In this document: piece by piece, positions 9,221-17,872 of the stretch
Layout of the letters: every line of letters begins with the position of its first letter
How positions within the stretch are numbered: the first letter of the stretch is position 1
The notes under the pieces: generated by a model
The model's input: only the letters and a program-made list of their open reading frames with translations
Databases searched by the model: none
Told to the model about the DNA's origin: nothing
From: Acidobacteriota bacterium
GTDB lineage: Bacteria; Acidobacteriota; Terriglobia; Terriglobales; Acidobacteriaceae
Assembly (NCBI GenBank): GCA_018268755.1
Contig: JAFDVW010000009.1
Location: 1-64,000 of the forward strand
Length of the DNA stretch: 64,000 nucleotides
Direction: 5' to 3'
Made by a program: the position numbers and the translations under genes

Positions 9221-10021
9221 ATGAAGGCCAAAGACGGCGAACCTTACTTGAAAATCGGAGATGTGGCGCGCATGGTGGGCGTTTCCCCGTCGGTCATCCG
9301 CACATGGGAAAGCCTCGGCTTGGCCCGTCCGCAACGCACCGCCAGTAAATATCGTCTGTACAGCGCGGAAGATGTTCGCTTGCTGAAACGCGCCCGCTTT
9401 TTGCGCAAGGTGCGCGGCATGAACGCGCCCGCGATCGTGCAAATGCTGAAACGCGACGGCCTGGTGCAGCCTTCCTCCAATGGGCCCGCCGGCGGCATGG
9501 GCGCGCGTCTGCGCCAACTGCGTGCCCATCGCGGCTTGTCGCTGGCGCAGGTGGCCAAAGCGGTGGGTATTTCGGTAGGGTTTCTGAGCGCTCTGGAACG
9601 CTCGCAGATGAGCGCGTCTGTGGGCACGCTGCGCAAGCTGGCCCGTTTTTACAAGACCAATATTCTGGAATTCTTCGATACTACCGAATCGAACACGCAC
9701 CTGGTCCCACCCGGCAAGCGCAAAATTCTGGAGGCTGGGCCGGGCGTACGCATGGAACTTCTGGCTTGGGGGAACCGTGTCATGGAGCCCCACCTGTTTC
9801 GCATCGCTCCCGGCTCGGGCAGCGGCGAATCCTACGCCCACGAAGGCGAAGAGTTCCTTTATGTATTGCGCGGCAAGCTGGAAATCGCCCTGCAGAACGA
9901 AGAGTTCCTGCTCAAACCCGGGGACAGCTTCTATTTTGAGAGCGCTACCCCGCATCGCTGGAAAAATCCAGGTGAAACCGAGACGTGGATTTTGTGGGTG
10001 AACACGCCCCCGACTTTCTAG
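9221..10021 (+). CDS. Triple-domain regulator: MerR HTH + XRE HTH + cupin
   Basis: 266 residues with three recognisable parts. Residues 9-78 are a MerR-type winged HTH (YLKIGDVARMVGVSPSVIRTWE). Residues 93-150 are a lambda-Cro/XRE HTH (RLRQLRAHRGLSLAQVAKAV, then GFLSALER). Residues 185-262 are a cupin barrel (SYAHEGEEFLYVLRGKLE, PGDSFYF, TPHRW). XRE-cupin proteins such as PuuR repress putrescine-use genes and bind small ligands in the cupin. The extra MerR reader is unusual and could give two DNA contacts. The gene is divergent from the receptor operon and upstream of the amidohydrolase-PotDABC genes, so it probably controls both. The start is the first ATG before the MerR domain, and the ribosome site there is poor. 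Confidence 0.9.
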   Translation: MKAKDGEPYLKIGDVARMVGVSPSVIRTWESLGLARPQRTASKYRLYSAEDVRLLKRARFLRKVRGMNAPAIVQMLKRDGLVQPSSNGPAGGMGARLRQLRAHRGLSLAQVAKAVGISVGFLSALERSQMSASVGTLRKLARFYKTNILEFFDTTESNTHLVPPGKRKILEAGPGVRMELLAWGNRVMEPHLFRIAPGSGSGESYAHEGEEFLYVLRGKLEIALQNEEFLLKPGDSFYFESATPHRWKNPGETETWILWVNTPPTF

Positions 10022-10051
10022 AGTAAACTTCTGCTGCTCGTGAGGTGAACA

Positions 10052-11833
10052 TTGTCCAAGCCAAGGTCCTTTTCCCCCATCGGTTGTCTTCTGTGGACGC
10101 TGTGCATGATGAGCGTCCCGGCTTTCCCCCAGAATGCGGCCCCCACGAAAGCCGACATCCTTCTCACCAATGCCCGGGTTTACACGGTGAATGCCGCCCA
10201 ACCCTGGGCCTCGGCGGTGGCGATCCAGGGAGAAAAAATTCTCGCGGTCGGCGATGCCAGGCAGATTGAGAAATATCGCGGCCCCTCCACCAAAGTTGTG
10301 GATGCCGGCGGTCGTCTGGTGCTACCCGGCTTCGTCGATTGCCACATCCACTTCATGGAAGGTTCGCTCGGACTCGAGCACGTCATCCTGAATGGCTCGA
10401 AAGACGTCGCCGAACTGCAGAAGCGGGTGAAGGACTATGCCGATTCTCATCCCCACGAGGCCTGGATCACCGGCATGGGCTGGACGTATCCTACGTTCGG
10501 CGCGGCGGCGCTGCCGAATAAGAAGATCCTCGACGATGTAGTTCCCGACCGGCCGGTTTTTCTCTCCGCCTTTGACGGGCACAGTTCCTGGGCCAATAGC
10601 AAGGCCCTCGAGCTGGCGAAAATCACCCGCGACACTCCCGATCCGCCCAATGGAAAGATCGTGCGCGACGCCAACGGCGAACCTACGGGAGCTTTGAAGG
10701 AAGCTGCGGGCGAGCTAGTGTCCTCGCTCATCCCCAAGCCGACGCGTGAGCAACGGCTGGAAGCCTTGCGTCTGGGCATGCATGAAGCCAACAAAGTGGG
10801 GCTGACCCGGGTACACAGCGCGGGCGGCGACTTTGAATGGCTCAGCCTCTATGACGAGCTGCGCAAACAGGGAGAATTGAGCCTGCGCTTTTATGTGGCG
10901 TATTTTCTCGATCCGCCGGAACTGACGGCGGACAATCTGGAGAAGATTGAATGGGCCCGGCGGACCTACCACGATGACTGGATCTCCGGCGGCGTAGTCA
11001 AGACCATGCTCGATGGCGTCATCGAAGCCCATACCGCCGCCATGCTGGCCCCTTACAGCGACGACCCCACACAGACCGGCCATCTTTTCTGGGACCCGGT
11101 GAAATACAAGCAGGCGCTGGCGGAACTGGACAAACGTGGCATCCAGATTTTCACCCACGCCATCGGAGACTACGGCGTGCGCACCGCGCTGGATGGCTAT
11201 GAAAACATGGCCAAGGTGAACCACACCACGGACGCCCGGCCGCGCGTGGAGCATATCGAGACCATTTCCAAGCAGGACATTCCGCGCTTCGGCAAGCTGG
11301 GCGTCATCGCCAGCTTCCAACCACTGCATGCCTATCCCGACGAGGACACGCTGGAAATCTGGGCGCGCAATACCGGCCCGGAGCGCGCGACCCGGGCCTG
11401 GGTCTGGCAGAGCATAGAGAAGAGTGGAGGCAAACTCGCCTTTGGCAGCGATTGGCCGGTCGTGACCCTGAATCCCTGGGAAGGCATGCAGAATGCCCTG
11501 ACCCGTAAGACGCGCGAAGGCACGCCGGCGGAAGGATTTGTGCCCAGCGAGCGGGTCAGCCTGGAGGACACCATCCAGGCCTACACCCTGGGCGCGGCTT
11601 TCGCCGGGCGGCGGGAAAAGACCGAGGGCTCGATTGAAGCCGGCAAGCTGGCTGACTTAATCATCGTTTCGCAGGACCTGTTTAAGGTCCCAGCCTCCGA
11701 AACGGCGAATACCAAGGTGCTGCTGACCATGGTCGGCGGCAAAGTGGTCTATCGGGCCGACTCCTTTGCGGCGGACGGCAGCGCCTCTCCTTCCGCCGCG
11801 TCTTCTTCCTTACCTTCCCGGGAGGCACAATGA
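10052..11833 (+). CDS. Exported amidohydrolase, YtcJ-like (amidohydrolase 3 family)
   Basis: 593 residues from a TTG with GAGGTG eight bases upstream. A signal peptide (hydrophobic CLLWTLCMMSVPAF, about residues 12-25) is followed by the small beta domain (ADILLTNARVYTVN) and a metallo-barrel with the HxH pair in GFVDCHIHF near residue 97. FTHAIGDYG and FGSDWPV supply further metal or active-site positions. These zinc enzymes hydrolyse amide, imide or related C-N bonds, and most YtcJ-like members have no known substrate. Its last four bases overlap the binding-protein gene, so hydrolysis outside the cytoplasm and uptake of the product are probably coupled. Release of an amine from an amide is an inference. 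Confidence 0.9.
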   Translation: MSKPRSFSPIGCLLWTLCMMSVPAFPQNAAPTKADILLTNARVYTVNAAQPWASAVAIQGEKILAVGDARQIEKYRGPSTKVVDAGGRLVLPGFVDCHIHFMEGSLGLEHVILNGSKDVAELQKRVKDYADSHPHEAWITGMGWTYPTFGAAALPNKKILDDVVPDRPVFLSAFDGHSSWANSKALELAKITRDTPDPPNGKIVRDANGEPTGALKEAAGELVSSLIPKPTREQRLEALRLGMHEANKVGLTRVHSAGGDFEWLSLYDELRKQGELSLRFYVAYFLDPPELTADNLEKIEWARRTYHDDWISGGVVKTMLDGVIEAHTAAMLAPYSDDPTQTGHLFWDPVKYKQALAELDKRGIQIFTHAIGDYGVRTALDGYENMAKVNHTTDARPRVEHIETISKQDIPRFGKLGVIASFQPLHAYPDEDTLEIWARNTGPERATRAWVWQSIEKSGGKLAFGSDWPVVTLNPWEGMQNALTRKTREGTPAEGFVPSERVSLEDTIQAYTLGAAFAGRREKTEGSIEAGKLADLIIVSQDLFKVPASETANTKVLLTMVGGKVVYRADSFAADGSASPSAASSSLPSREAQ

Positions 11834-12900
11834 TTTCGCTTCGGCGTGCGTTTTCGATCCTTCTTATTGCAGCAGCGGCTCTCCTCTTCGGCTCTTGCAG
11901 CAAAAAGACGCCGACCCTCAATCTTCTGGTGTGGGAGGGTTACGCTGATCCTTCCTACGTCCATGCCTTCGAGGAGCAATACCACTGCAAGGTTTCGGCG
12001 TCGTACATGGGCTCCAGCGATGAGCTGGTGGCCAAGCTGCGCGGCGGCAGCGCGGGCAATTACGACGTAATTTCCCCCTCCAGCGATGTGGCCACCTCCC
12101 TGGCCGCGGCCGGTCTGGCTGAGCCGCTTGATCTCGCGAAACTTCCTTCCTATAGCCAGCTTTCCGCGCAGCTCACATCTCTACCCCTGGTGCACGTGGG
12201 AAACAAAACTTTCGGTGTGCCCTTTATGTGGGGACCGGACCCGCTGATTTACGACACGACTGTCTTCCAACAGCCGCCGGACAGTTGGAATGTTCTGTGG
12301 GATGCCAAGTACCGCGGCAAGATTTCCGTGTGGGACGACCTCTCCACCGTCTACATGGCGGCCCAGGTTCTGGGCTACGACAAGCCTGACCCAGGCCAGC
12401 TCTACAACCTGAGCGACGAGCAACTCGAAGCGGTAAAGAAAAAGTTGCTGGAACTGAAACCGAACATCCGCAAGATGTGGTCGACGGGCGGCGAGCTGAC
12501 CAATTTATTTCAGAACCATGAAGTGGTCGCCGCCATGGGCTGGCCGCTGATGACCAACCAGTTGCGCAAGATTAATTTCCCGGTGGGAGAAACCATCCCG
12601 AAGGAAAACACCACTGGCTGGATCGATCACCTGATGATCACCTCCGGCAGCGAGAACAAGGACCTGGCCTACAAATTCCTCGAGTTCATGATCCAGGCCG
12701 AGACCCAGAAGAAGGTCACGGACGTGACCGGATACACTCCGGCCAATCCCAAGGCGGCGCAGTTCATGACGCCGGAAGAAGTAAAAGACCTGCACCTCGA
12801 CGACGTGGACAACTACCAGAAACGGATTTACTTCTGGCAGAATGTCGCGCGCCGCGCCAAATACAACGAGATATGGAACGAGGTCAAGGCGGCGCAGTAA
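11830..12900 (+). CDS. potD: Spermidine/putrescine-type ABC transporter substrate-binding lipoprotein
   Basis: 356 residues. The lipoprotein signal ends in LLFGSC with the acylated cysteine at residue 23. The mature part is a periplasmic binding protein of the PotD/PotF class: LNLLVWEGYADPSYVHAFE at its start, then GNYDVISPSSDV, VPFMWGPDPLIYDT and, near the end, a hinge-crossing GYTPANPKA. It starts on an ATGA overlap with the amidohydrolase. PotD homologues bind polyamines, but close relatives bind other cationic or amino compounds, so the ligand is unproven. Confidence 0.9.
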   Translation: MISLRRAFSILLIAAAALLFGSCSKKTPTLNLLVWEGYADPSYVHAFEEQYHCKVSASYMGSSDELVAKLRGGSAGNYDVISPSSDVATSLAAAGLAEPLDLAKLPSYSQLSAQLTSLPLVHVGNKTFGVPFMWGPDPLIYDTTVFQQPPDSWNVLWDAKYRGKISVWDDLSTVYMAAQVLGYDKPDPGQLYNLSDEQLEAVKKKLLELKPNIRKMWSTGGELTNLFQNHEVVAAMGWPLMTNQLRKINFPVGETIPKENTTGWIDHLMITSGSENKDLAYKFLEFMIQAETQKKVTDVTGYTPANPKAAQFMTPEEVKDLHLDDVDNYQKRIYFWQNVARRAKYNEIWNEVKAAQ

Positions 12901-12907
12901 GGTCTTG

Positions 12908-12969
12908 TGCAGCTTAGAGCTGCAATACCGTCGGGCTTTGCCCGGCCGCCCAGATGAGGACATCTGGGC
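12908..12969. repeat. Three consecutive hairpins between potD and potA
   Basis: Within 62 bases there are three perfect stems: TGCAGCT/AGCTGCA with a 3-base loop (12908-12924), CGGGC/GCCCG with a 3-base loop (about 12932-12944), and a 9-base stem GCCCAGATG/CATCTGGGC with a 4-base loop (12948-12969). The cluster lies entirely between two genes of one operon. It could tune potD against potA levels, as intercistronic stems do in other binding-protein operons, or be a REP-like interspersed element. No second copy was noticed in this window. Confidence 0.65.
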
Positions 12970-13004
12970 CTACGTAATCCGTGGCGGTCACAGCGGCACA
13001 ACTT

Positions 13005-14045
13005 ATGAACGCACCTTCCCTGCTCTCCATCCGCAATGTTGCCAAGTCCTTCGGCAAAAATTCCGTGCTGCGCAATATTTCGCTGGAAATTGCGGAGGGG
13101 GAATTCCTGACCATTTTGGGGGAGAGCGGATCGGGCAAGACTACTCTCCTGCGCATCATCGCCGGCTTCGAGAGCGCGACCTCCGGAGAAATCTGGATGG
13201 GTGGCGAGCGTCTCGACCCGCTGCCGCCCTACCGCCGCCGCGTCAACACCGTCTTTCAGCAATACGCGTTATTCCCTCACTTGAGCGTCGCTGACAATGT
13301 CGGATACGGGCTGAAAGTCGCAAACCTCTCCCGGACAGAGATCAGTACCCGCGTGGAGCAGGCCCTAGCCATGGTAAAGATGACAGCCCGCGCCAACGCC
13401 AAGCCCAGCCAGATCAGCGGAGGCCAGCAGCAGCGTGTCGCCCTGGCGCGGGCGCTGGTGAACCGGCCCCGCCTCCTGCTGCTGGACGAGCCGCTCTCGG
13501 CGCTCGACGCCAATCTGCGCCGGCAAATGCAGGTGGAGTTGAAATCTTTGCAGCGCGAGGTCGGCATCACCTTTGTGTTTGTCACGCACGACCAGGAAGA
13601 GGCCATGGTCATGTCGGACCGCATTGCCTTGCTGCGCATGGGCGAGCTCGAGCAGGTGGCCTCGCCCCGGGAAATCTACAATCGCCCGGCCACGGCCTAC
13701 ACCGCGCAATTCATTGGGCACACCAATCTGCTGCAGGCCCAGGTGCAGGATGGGGTGGCCCGCTGCCAATCGCTGGCATGGAAGGTTTCCTTGCCCGATG
13801 GCCCGGCTCTGTTTTCGCTGCGCCCGGAGAATGTGCGCTTCGCCAGCGGCGACGGCGTCCGCATTCGCGGCACCGTGCAGCAGCAAGCCTTTCACGGCGC
13901 CACCGACTTGCTGCGCATCGACTGCGGGGAAGGATTGGTGCTTTCCATGCGCGCCGCCAGCCGGGAAAACTGGACCGGCAAAGTGGAGTTGCAGTTTCAG
14001 CCTGAGGACGCCATCCCGGTGCGCGCCTCCCAGGAGCGTACGTAG
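13005..14045 (+). CDS. potA: Spermidine/putrescine-type ABC transporter ATPase
   Basis: 346 residues from the ATG at 13005. A GTG at 12981 would add eight residues, and neither start has a clear ribosome site. Walker A is GESGSGKTT (residues 39-47), the Q-loop is in VFQQYALFPHL, the signature is ISGGQQQRVALARAL, Walker B is LLLLDEPLSALD, and the switch histidine is in FVTHDQEEAM. A C-terminal regulatory beta domain (TOBE-like, about 240-340) is present. It powers import with PotB and PotC. Its stop overlaps the potB start by one base. Confidence 0.93.
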   Translation: MNAPSLLSIRNVAKSFGKNSVLRNISLEIAEGEFLTILGESGSGKTTLLRIIAGFESATSGEIWMGGERLDPLPPYRRRVNTVFQQYALFPHLSVADNVGYGLKVANLSRTEISTRVEQALAMVKMTARANAKPSQISGGQQQRVALARALVNRPRLLLLDEPLSALDANLRRQMQVELKSLQREVGITFVFVTHDQEEAMVMSDRIALLRMGELEQVASPREIYNRPATAYTAQFIGHTNLLQAQVQDGVARCQSLAWKVSLPDGPALFSLRPENVRFASGDGVRIRGTVQQQAFHGATDLLRIDCGEGLVLSMRAASRENWTGKVELQFQPEDAIPVRASQERT

Positions 14046-14893
14046 TGTTCTCTCGCGCCTATCGCGCCGCTATCACCGTCCCCCCGCTGCTGTGGGTGGC
14101 GGTTTTCCTGCTGGTTCCCTACGCGCTGCTCCTCTGCTACAGCTTCTGGTCAGTCTCTTCTTTCCAGACCATCGTGCACTCGTGGAACTGGGAAAATTAT
14201 CGCGAGCTTTTTCGCGTGGATGCCTACTGGCAGACTCTGCTGCGCTCCATGTGGATCGCGGCACGGGTCATGTTTTTCTCTCTCCTGCTGGGTTACCCGC
14301 TGGCTTATTACCTCTCGTTCTACGCCGGCAGGCGGAAGGAACTGCTGTATCAGATGGTGATCATTCCGTTGTGGGTCAGCTATCTGGTGCGGGCCTACGC
14401 GTGGAAGACCATCCTGGGCAGCGACGGCGTGCTCAACACCCTGCTGCAATATGTCCACCTCACGCAGCACCCATTAGACTTTCTGCTCTACAGCCCGTTC
14501 GCCGTAGTTCTGACGCTCACGCACATCTACACGCCGTTTGCCTTCCTGCCGATCTACGCCTCGCTGGAGCACATCCCGCGCAACCTGGTGGAAGCCTCGC
14601 AGGACTTGGGCGCGTCGCCCCTGCAGACTTTCTGGCGGGTGGTCTTTCCGTTGTCGATCCCTGGCGTTGTGGCGGGAGCAACCTTCGCCTTCGTGCTCAG
14701 TCTGGGAGATTTTCTTGCCCCCTTGCTGCTCGGCGGTCCCAGCGGCATCATGATTTCGAATATCGTGGTCAGCCTATTCGGAGCGGCCTACAACTGGCCG
14801 CTGGGTGCGGCCATCTCCTTCTGCATGCTTTTGCTGGTGCTGGCCCTGCTGTTCTTGTCGGAGAACCTGGAAAAGAAATGGAGCTTCCGATGA
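14045..14893 (+). CDS. potB: ABC transporter permease, PotB type
   Basis: 282 residues with six hydrophobic segments. The cytoplasmic coupling loop contains EASQDLGASPLQTFWRVVFP, the EAA motif of binding-protein-dependent permeases. The GTG start shares one base with the potA stop, and the stop overlaps the potC start, so translation is tightly coupled. It forms half of the membrane channel. Confidence 0.92.
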   Translation: MFSRAYRAAITVPPLLWVAVFLLVPYALLLCYSFWSVSSFQTIVHSWNWENYRELFRVDAYWQTLLRSMWIAARVMFFSLLLGYPLAYYLSFYAGRRKELLYQMVIIPLWVSYLVRAYAWKTILGSDGVLNTLLQYVHLTQHPLDFLLYSPFAVVLTLTHIYTPFAFLPIYASLEHIPRNLVEASQDLGASPLQTFWRVVFPLSIPGVVAGATFAFVLSLGDFLAPLLLGGPSGIMISNIVVSLFGAAYNWPLGAAISFCMLLLVLALLFLSENLEKKWSFR

Positions 14894-15714
14894 GCGGGGG
14901 AGTGAAGGCGCATTCTCGTTGGCTGCCCTGGCATGCGCTGGCCGTCTTCGCGTTTCTGTACCTGCCCATCGTCACGCTGATCGTTTACTCCTTCAACGGC
15001 GAAGGCGTAGGCGGATTTCCACCACGCCATCTGACCTTGCAGTGGTATCGCATTCTCTTTGCCGATGACGCCATTTGGGCAGCAGTCTTCAACAGCCTGC
15101 AGGTGGCCTTAGCCGCCATGGTCATCTCGCTGGCGCTGGGCATTCCGGCGGCGCTGGCGCTCGACCGCGCCAACTTTCCCGGCAAAGGGCTCTTCCGGCG
15201 TCTGGTGCTGCTGCCCCTGATTCTTCCCGGCATTATCACTGGCCTGTCGCTGCTCATGTTGTTTCGCGAGGCCAACCTGAAGCTGAGTCTGGCAACGATC
15301 ATCCTGGGCCATGGCACCGCGCTGATTTCGGTGGCCACGACGGAAATCTTCGCCGGACTGCAAAAACTCGACCGTGCCCAGGAGGAGGCCTCGCTTGACC
15401 TGGGCGCCACCTATTGGCAAACCTTCTGGAACATCACCATTCCCAATCTGAAGCTGCCCATCATTGGCGCGGCGCTGCTGATCTTCACCCTCTCCATGGA
15501 CGAGATTGCGGTCAGCTTCTTCCTCATCGGCCGCGACAACACCTTGCCGCTGGAAATCTGGGGACGGCTGCGGCGCGGCATCACCCCCGAAATCAACGCC
15601 ATTTCGACCATTATTTTTGTGTTTTCCCTGATCGCGATTGTGGTTTGGTACCGCCTGCGCATGCGTGCCCAAGGCAAGGCGGAAATTGCCGCGGAACTGT
15701 TAGAAACGAACTGA
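14890..15714 (+). CDS. potC: ABC transporter permease, PotC type
   Basis: 274 residues. The ATG at 14890 overlaps the potB stop (ATGA) and has GGAG seven bases upstream. An in-frame ATG at 14878 would add four residues. Six membrane segments are seen. The EAA loop is EEASLDLGATYWQTFWNITIP, and LPLEIWGRLRRG near the end is characteristic of PotC/PotI. It is the last gene of the importer operon. No clear terminator follows before typA. Confidence 0.92.
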   Translation: MSGGVKAHSRWLPWHALAVFAFLYLPIVTLIVYSFNGEGVGGFPPRHLTLQWYRILFADDAIWAAVFNSLQVALAAMVISLALGIPAALALDRANFPGKGLFRRLVLLPLILPGIITGLSLLMLFREANLKLSLATIILGHGTALISVATTEIFAGLQKLDRAQEEASLDLGATYWQTFWNITIPNLKLPIIGAALLIFTLSMDEIAVSFFLIGRDNTLPLEIWGRLRRGITPEINAISTIIFVFSLIAIVVWYRLRMRAQGKAEIAAELLETN

Positions 15715-15861
15715 TTTCGCCCGCGAAAAGGGCCGAAGCCGCCGTACAGGGACTTTGCCTAATCCGTGAAATCCGTGGCAAAAGTCCGCCCACGCTGCCG
15801 CAAACGCCCGCCGCATAGTAAAGTAGAGACAGCACAAATCCCCACCATTGGAAGGATTTTC

Positions 15862-17688
15862 TTGAGTTCCAGCATCCGCAATATCGCCATCATCGCGCAC
15901 GTGGACCACGGCAAGACCACCCTGGTGGACGCCCTACTGAAGCAGAGCGGCACCTTCCGCGCGAATGAAAACGTCGTAGACCGCGTCATGGATTCGAACG
16001 ATCTCGAACGCGAGCGCGGCATCACCATTCTGGCCAAAAACACCGCGGTCCACTATCACGACGTCAAGATCAACATCGTCGATACTCCCGGCCACAGCGA
16101 CTTCGGCGGCGAGGTAGAGCGCGCCCTCAAGATGGTCGACGGGGTCATGCTGCTGGTGGACGCCAGCGAAGGCCCGCTGCCGCAGACCCGCTACGTGCTG
16201 GGCAAAGCGCTGGAAGCCAAGCTGCCTCCCATTCTGGTGATTAATAAGATTGACCGCGCCGATGCGCGTCCGCAGGAAGTTCTCAATGAAGTGTACGACC
16301 TGTTCATTGACTTGGACGCCAAGGAAGACCAGATCGATTTTCCCGTCCTGTACACCAATGCCAAGCTGGGCACGGCATCGACCGACATCAAGGTCCCGGG
16401 AGAGAACCTGCAGCCGCTCTTCGAAGCCATCGTGAAGACCATCCCCGAGCCCAAGGGCGATCCCACCGGGGCCTTGCAGATCCTGGTCGCGAACCTCGAC
16501 TACAGCGACTACCTGGGGCGTCTGGCCATTGCCCGCGTCTTCAACGGCACGCTGAAGAACGGAGAGGATGTCGGCATCGCCAAGCTCGAGGGCAGTCTGC
16601 AAAAGACCAAGATCACCAAATTGTTCTCCTTCTCCGGGCTCAAGCGCACCGACATTACGGAAACCACGCTGGGAGACATCATTGCGGTGGCCGGCGTCGA
16701 AGGCATCACCATCGGCGAGACCATCACGAATATTGAGAATCCCGCGCCCCTTCCTCCCATCACCATCGATGAACCCACGATCGCCATGGTCTTCACGGTC
16801 AATACTTCGCCTTTCGCCGGGAAAGAAGGGGAGTATGTCACCTCGCGCAATCTGCGCGATCGCCTGCAGAAAGAACTGCTCACCAACGTCTCCCTGCGCG
16901 TGGAAGATACTGACAGCACCGATTCGTTCAAGGTCATGGGGCGCGGCGAGCTGCAGCTTTCCATCCTGATCGAGATGATGCGCCGCGAAGGCTACGAGCT
17001 TATGGTCGGCAAGCCCGAGATCGTCACCAAGCGGGTGGATGGCAAGCTGATGGAGCCCATCGAAAAACTTACCATCGATATTCCCGAAGAGTTTGTGGGC
17101 GTGGTGATGGAACAGCTAGGGGCGCGCAAGAGCGAAGTGGTCAACATGCACAACCACGGCTATGGGCGGGTGCGGATTATCTTCCGTGTTCCCAGCCGAG
17201 GGTTGATCGGTCTGCGCAGCCAGCTGCTCACCGATACCCGCGGCACCATCGTGATGAACTCGATTTTTGACGGACACATCGAGTGGCAGGGAGAAATTCC
17301 CCACCGCCTGACCGGGGCCCTGATCTCCGATCGAGGCGGCGTCACCACGCCTTACGCGCTCTATAACCTGCAGGAACGCGGCGAGCTCTTCGTCGGCCCC
17401 ACCACCGATGTGTACGAGGGCATGATCGTCGGGGAGAACGCGAAAGACAACGACCTGGACGTCAACGTGGTGCGGGAAAAGAAGCTCACCAACATGCGTT
17501 CCTCCACTTCGGACATGGCCATCCGCCTGGTACCCTTCCGGCAATTGAACCTGGAGCAGGCCATCGAGTTCATTGCCGAAGATGAGTTCGTGGAAATTAC
17601 GCCCAAATCCCTGCGCCTGCGCAAGAAAGTCCTACAAGCCAACAAGCGCAAGCGGGGACCGATGGTGGCGGTGGAAGAAGAATCCTGA
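15862..17688 (+). CDS. typA: Ribosome-associated GTPase TypA/BipA
   Basis: 608 residues from a TTG with GAAGGA about nine bases upstream. The frame is open 96 bases further but without homology. G-domain motifs: AHVDHGKTT (G1), RERGITI (G2), [14 protein letters not shown] (G3) and NKIDRADA (G4). Elongation-factor-like domains II, III and V and the BipA-specific C-terminal domain follow ([18 protein letters not shown]). Length matches the family. TypA binds the ribosome and aids 50S assembly and translation under stress or cold. It is a stand-alone gene with a strong terminator 25 bases after its stop. Confidence 0.97.
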   Translation: MSSSIRNIAIIAHVDHGKTTLVDALLKQSGTFRANENVVDRVMDSNDLERERGITILAKNTAVHYHDVKINIVDTPGHSDFGGEVERALKMVDGVMLLVDASEGPLPQTRYVLGKALEAKLPPILVINKIDRADARPQEVLNEVYDLFIDLDAKEDQIDFPVLYTNAKLGTASTDIKVPGENLQPLFEAIVKTIPEPKGDPTGALQILVANLDYSDYLGRLAIARVFNGTLKNGEDVGIAKLEGSLQKTKITKLFSFSGLKRTDITETTLGDIIAVAGVEGITIGETITNIENPAPLPPITIDEPTIAMVFTVNTSPFAGKEGEYVTSRNLRDRLQKELLTNVSLRVEDTDSTDSFKVMGRGELQLSILIEMMRREGYELMVGKPEIVTKRVDGKLMEPIEKLTIDIPEEFVGVVMEQLGARKSEVVNMHNHGYGRVRIIFRVPSRGLIGLRSQLLTDTRGTIVMNSIFDGHIEWQGEIPHRLTGALISDRGGVTTPYALYNLQERGELFVGPTTDVYEGMIVGENAKDNDLDVNVVREKKLTNMRSSTSDMAIRLVPFRQLNLEQAIEFIAEDEFVEITPKSLRLRKKVLQANKRKRGPMVAVEEES

Positions 17689-17712
17689 GGGGCGTTCTAC
17701 ACCCCGAAATCC

Positions 17713-17744
17713 GGGCTTGGCTCCAGAGCCAAGCCCATTTTTTT
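17713..17744 (+). terminator. Rho-independent terminator of typA
   Basis: A perfect 10-base stem GGGCTTGGCT/AGCCAAGCCC with loop CCAG, followed by ATTTTTTT. Confidence 0.92.
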
Positions 17745-17872
17745 GTCCTCATCACGGGCACAAAACTTTTTTCCTCCCATTTGAGCCAGTCTTCCCTCTT
17801 TTCCCGCGTGAGTCAGTGAGCACAAATTTACGGCCGCGCCCAGCCGCGGAAATTCATAGTCAGGGAGACTCT

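Noticed and set aside
8891..10201. A 436-residue minus-strand open frame opposite the regulator gene
   Set aside because: Lies antisense to the three-domain regulator, ends inside the receptor start region, and has no motif or ribosome site. A GC-rich shadow frame.
13573..14889. Long N-terminal extension of the PotC frame back into potA
   Set aside because: Reads across potA and potB out of frame. The real start is the ATGA overlap at 14890.
15745..15790. Tandem AATCCGTG repeats before typA as an operator
   Set aside because: Two imperfect copies only, in a low-complexity stretch. This word family recurs as degenerate filler in intergenic DNA of several phyla, so it is weak evidence for a site.
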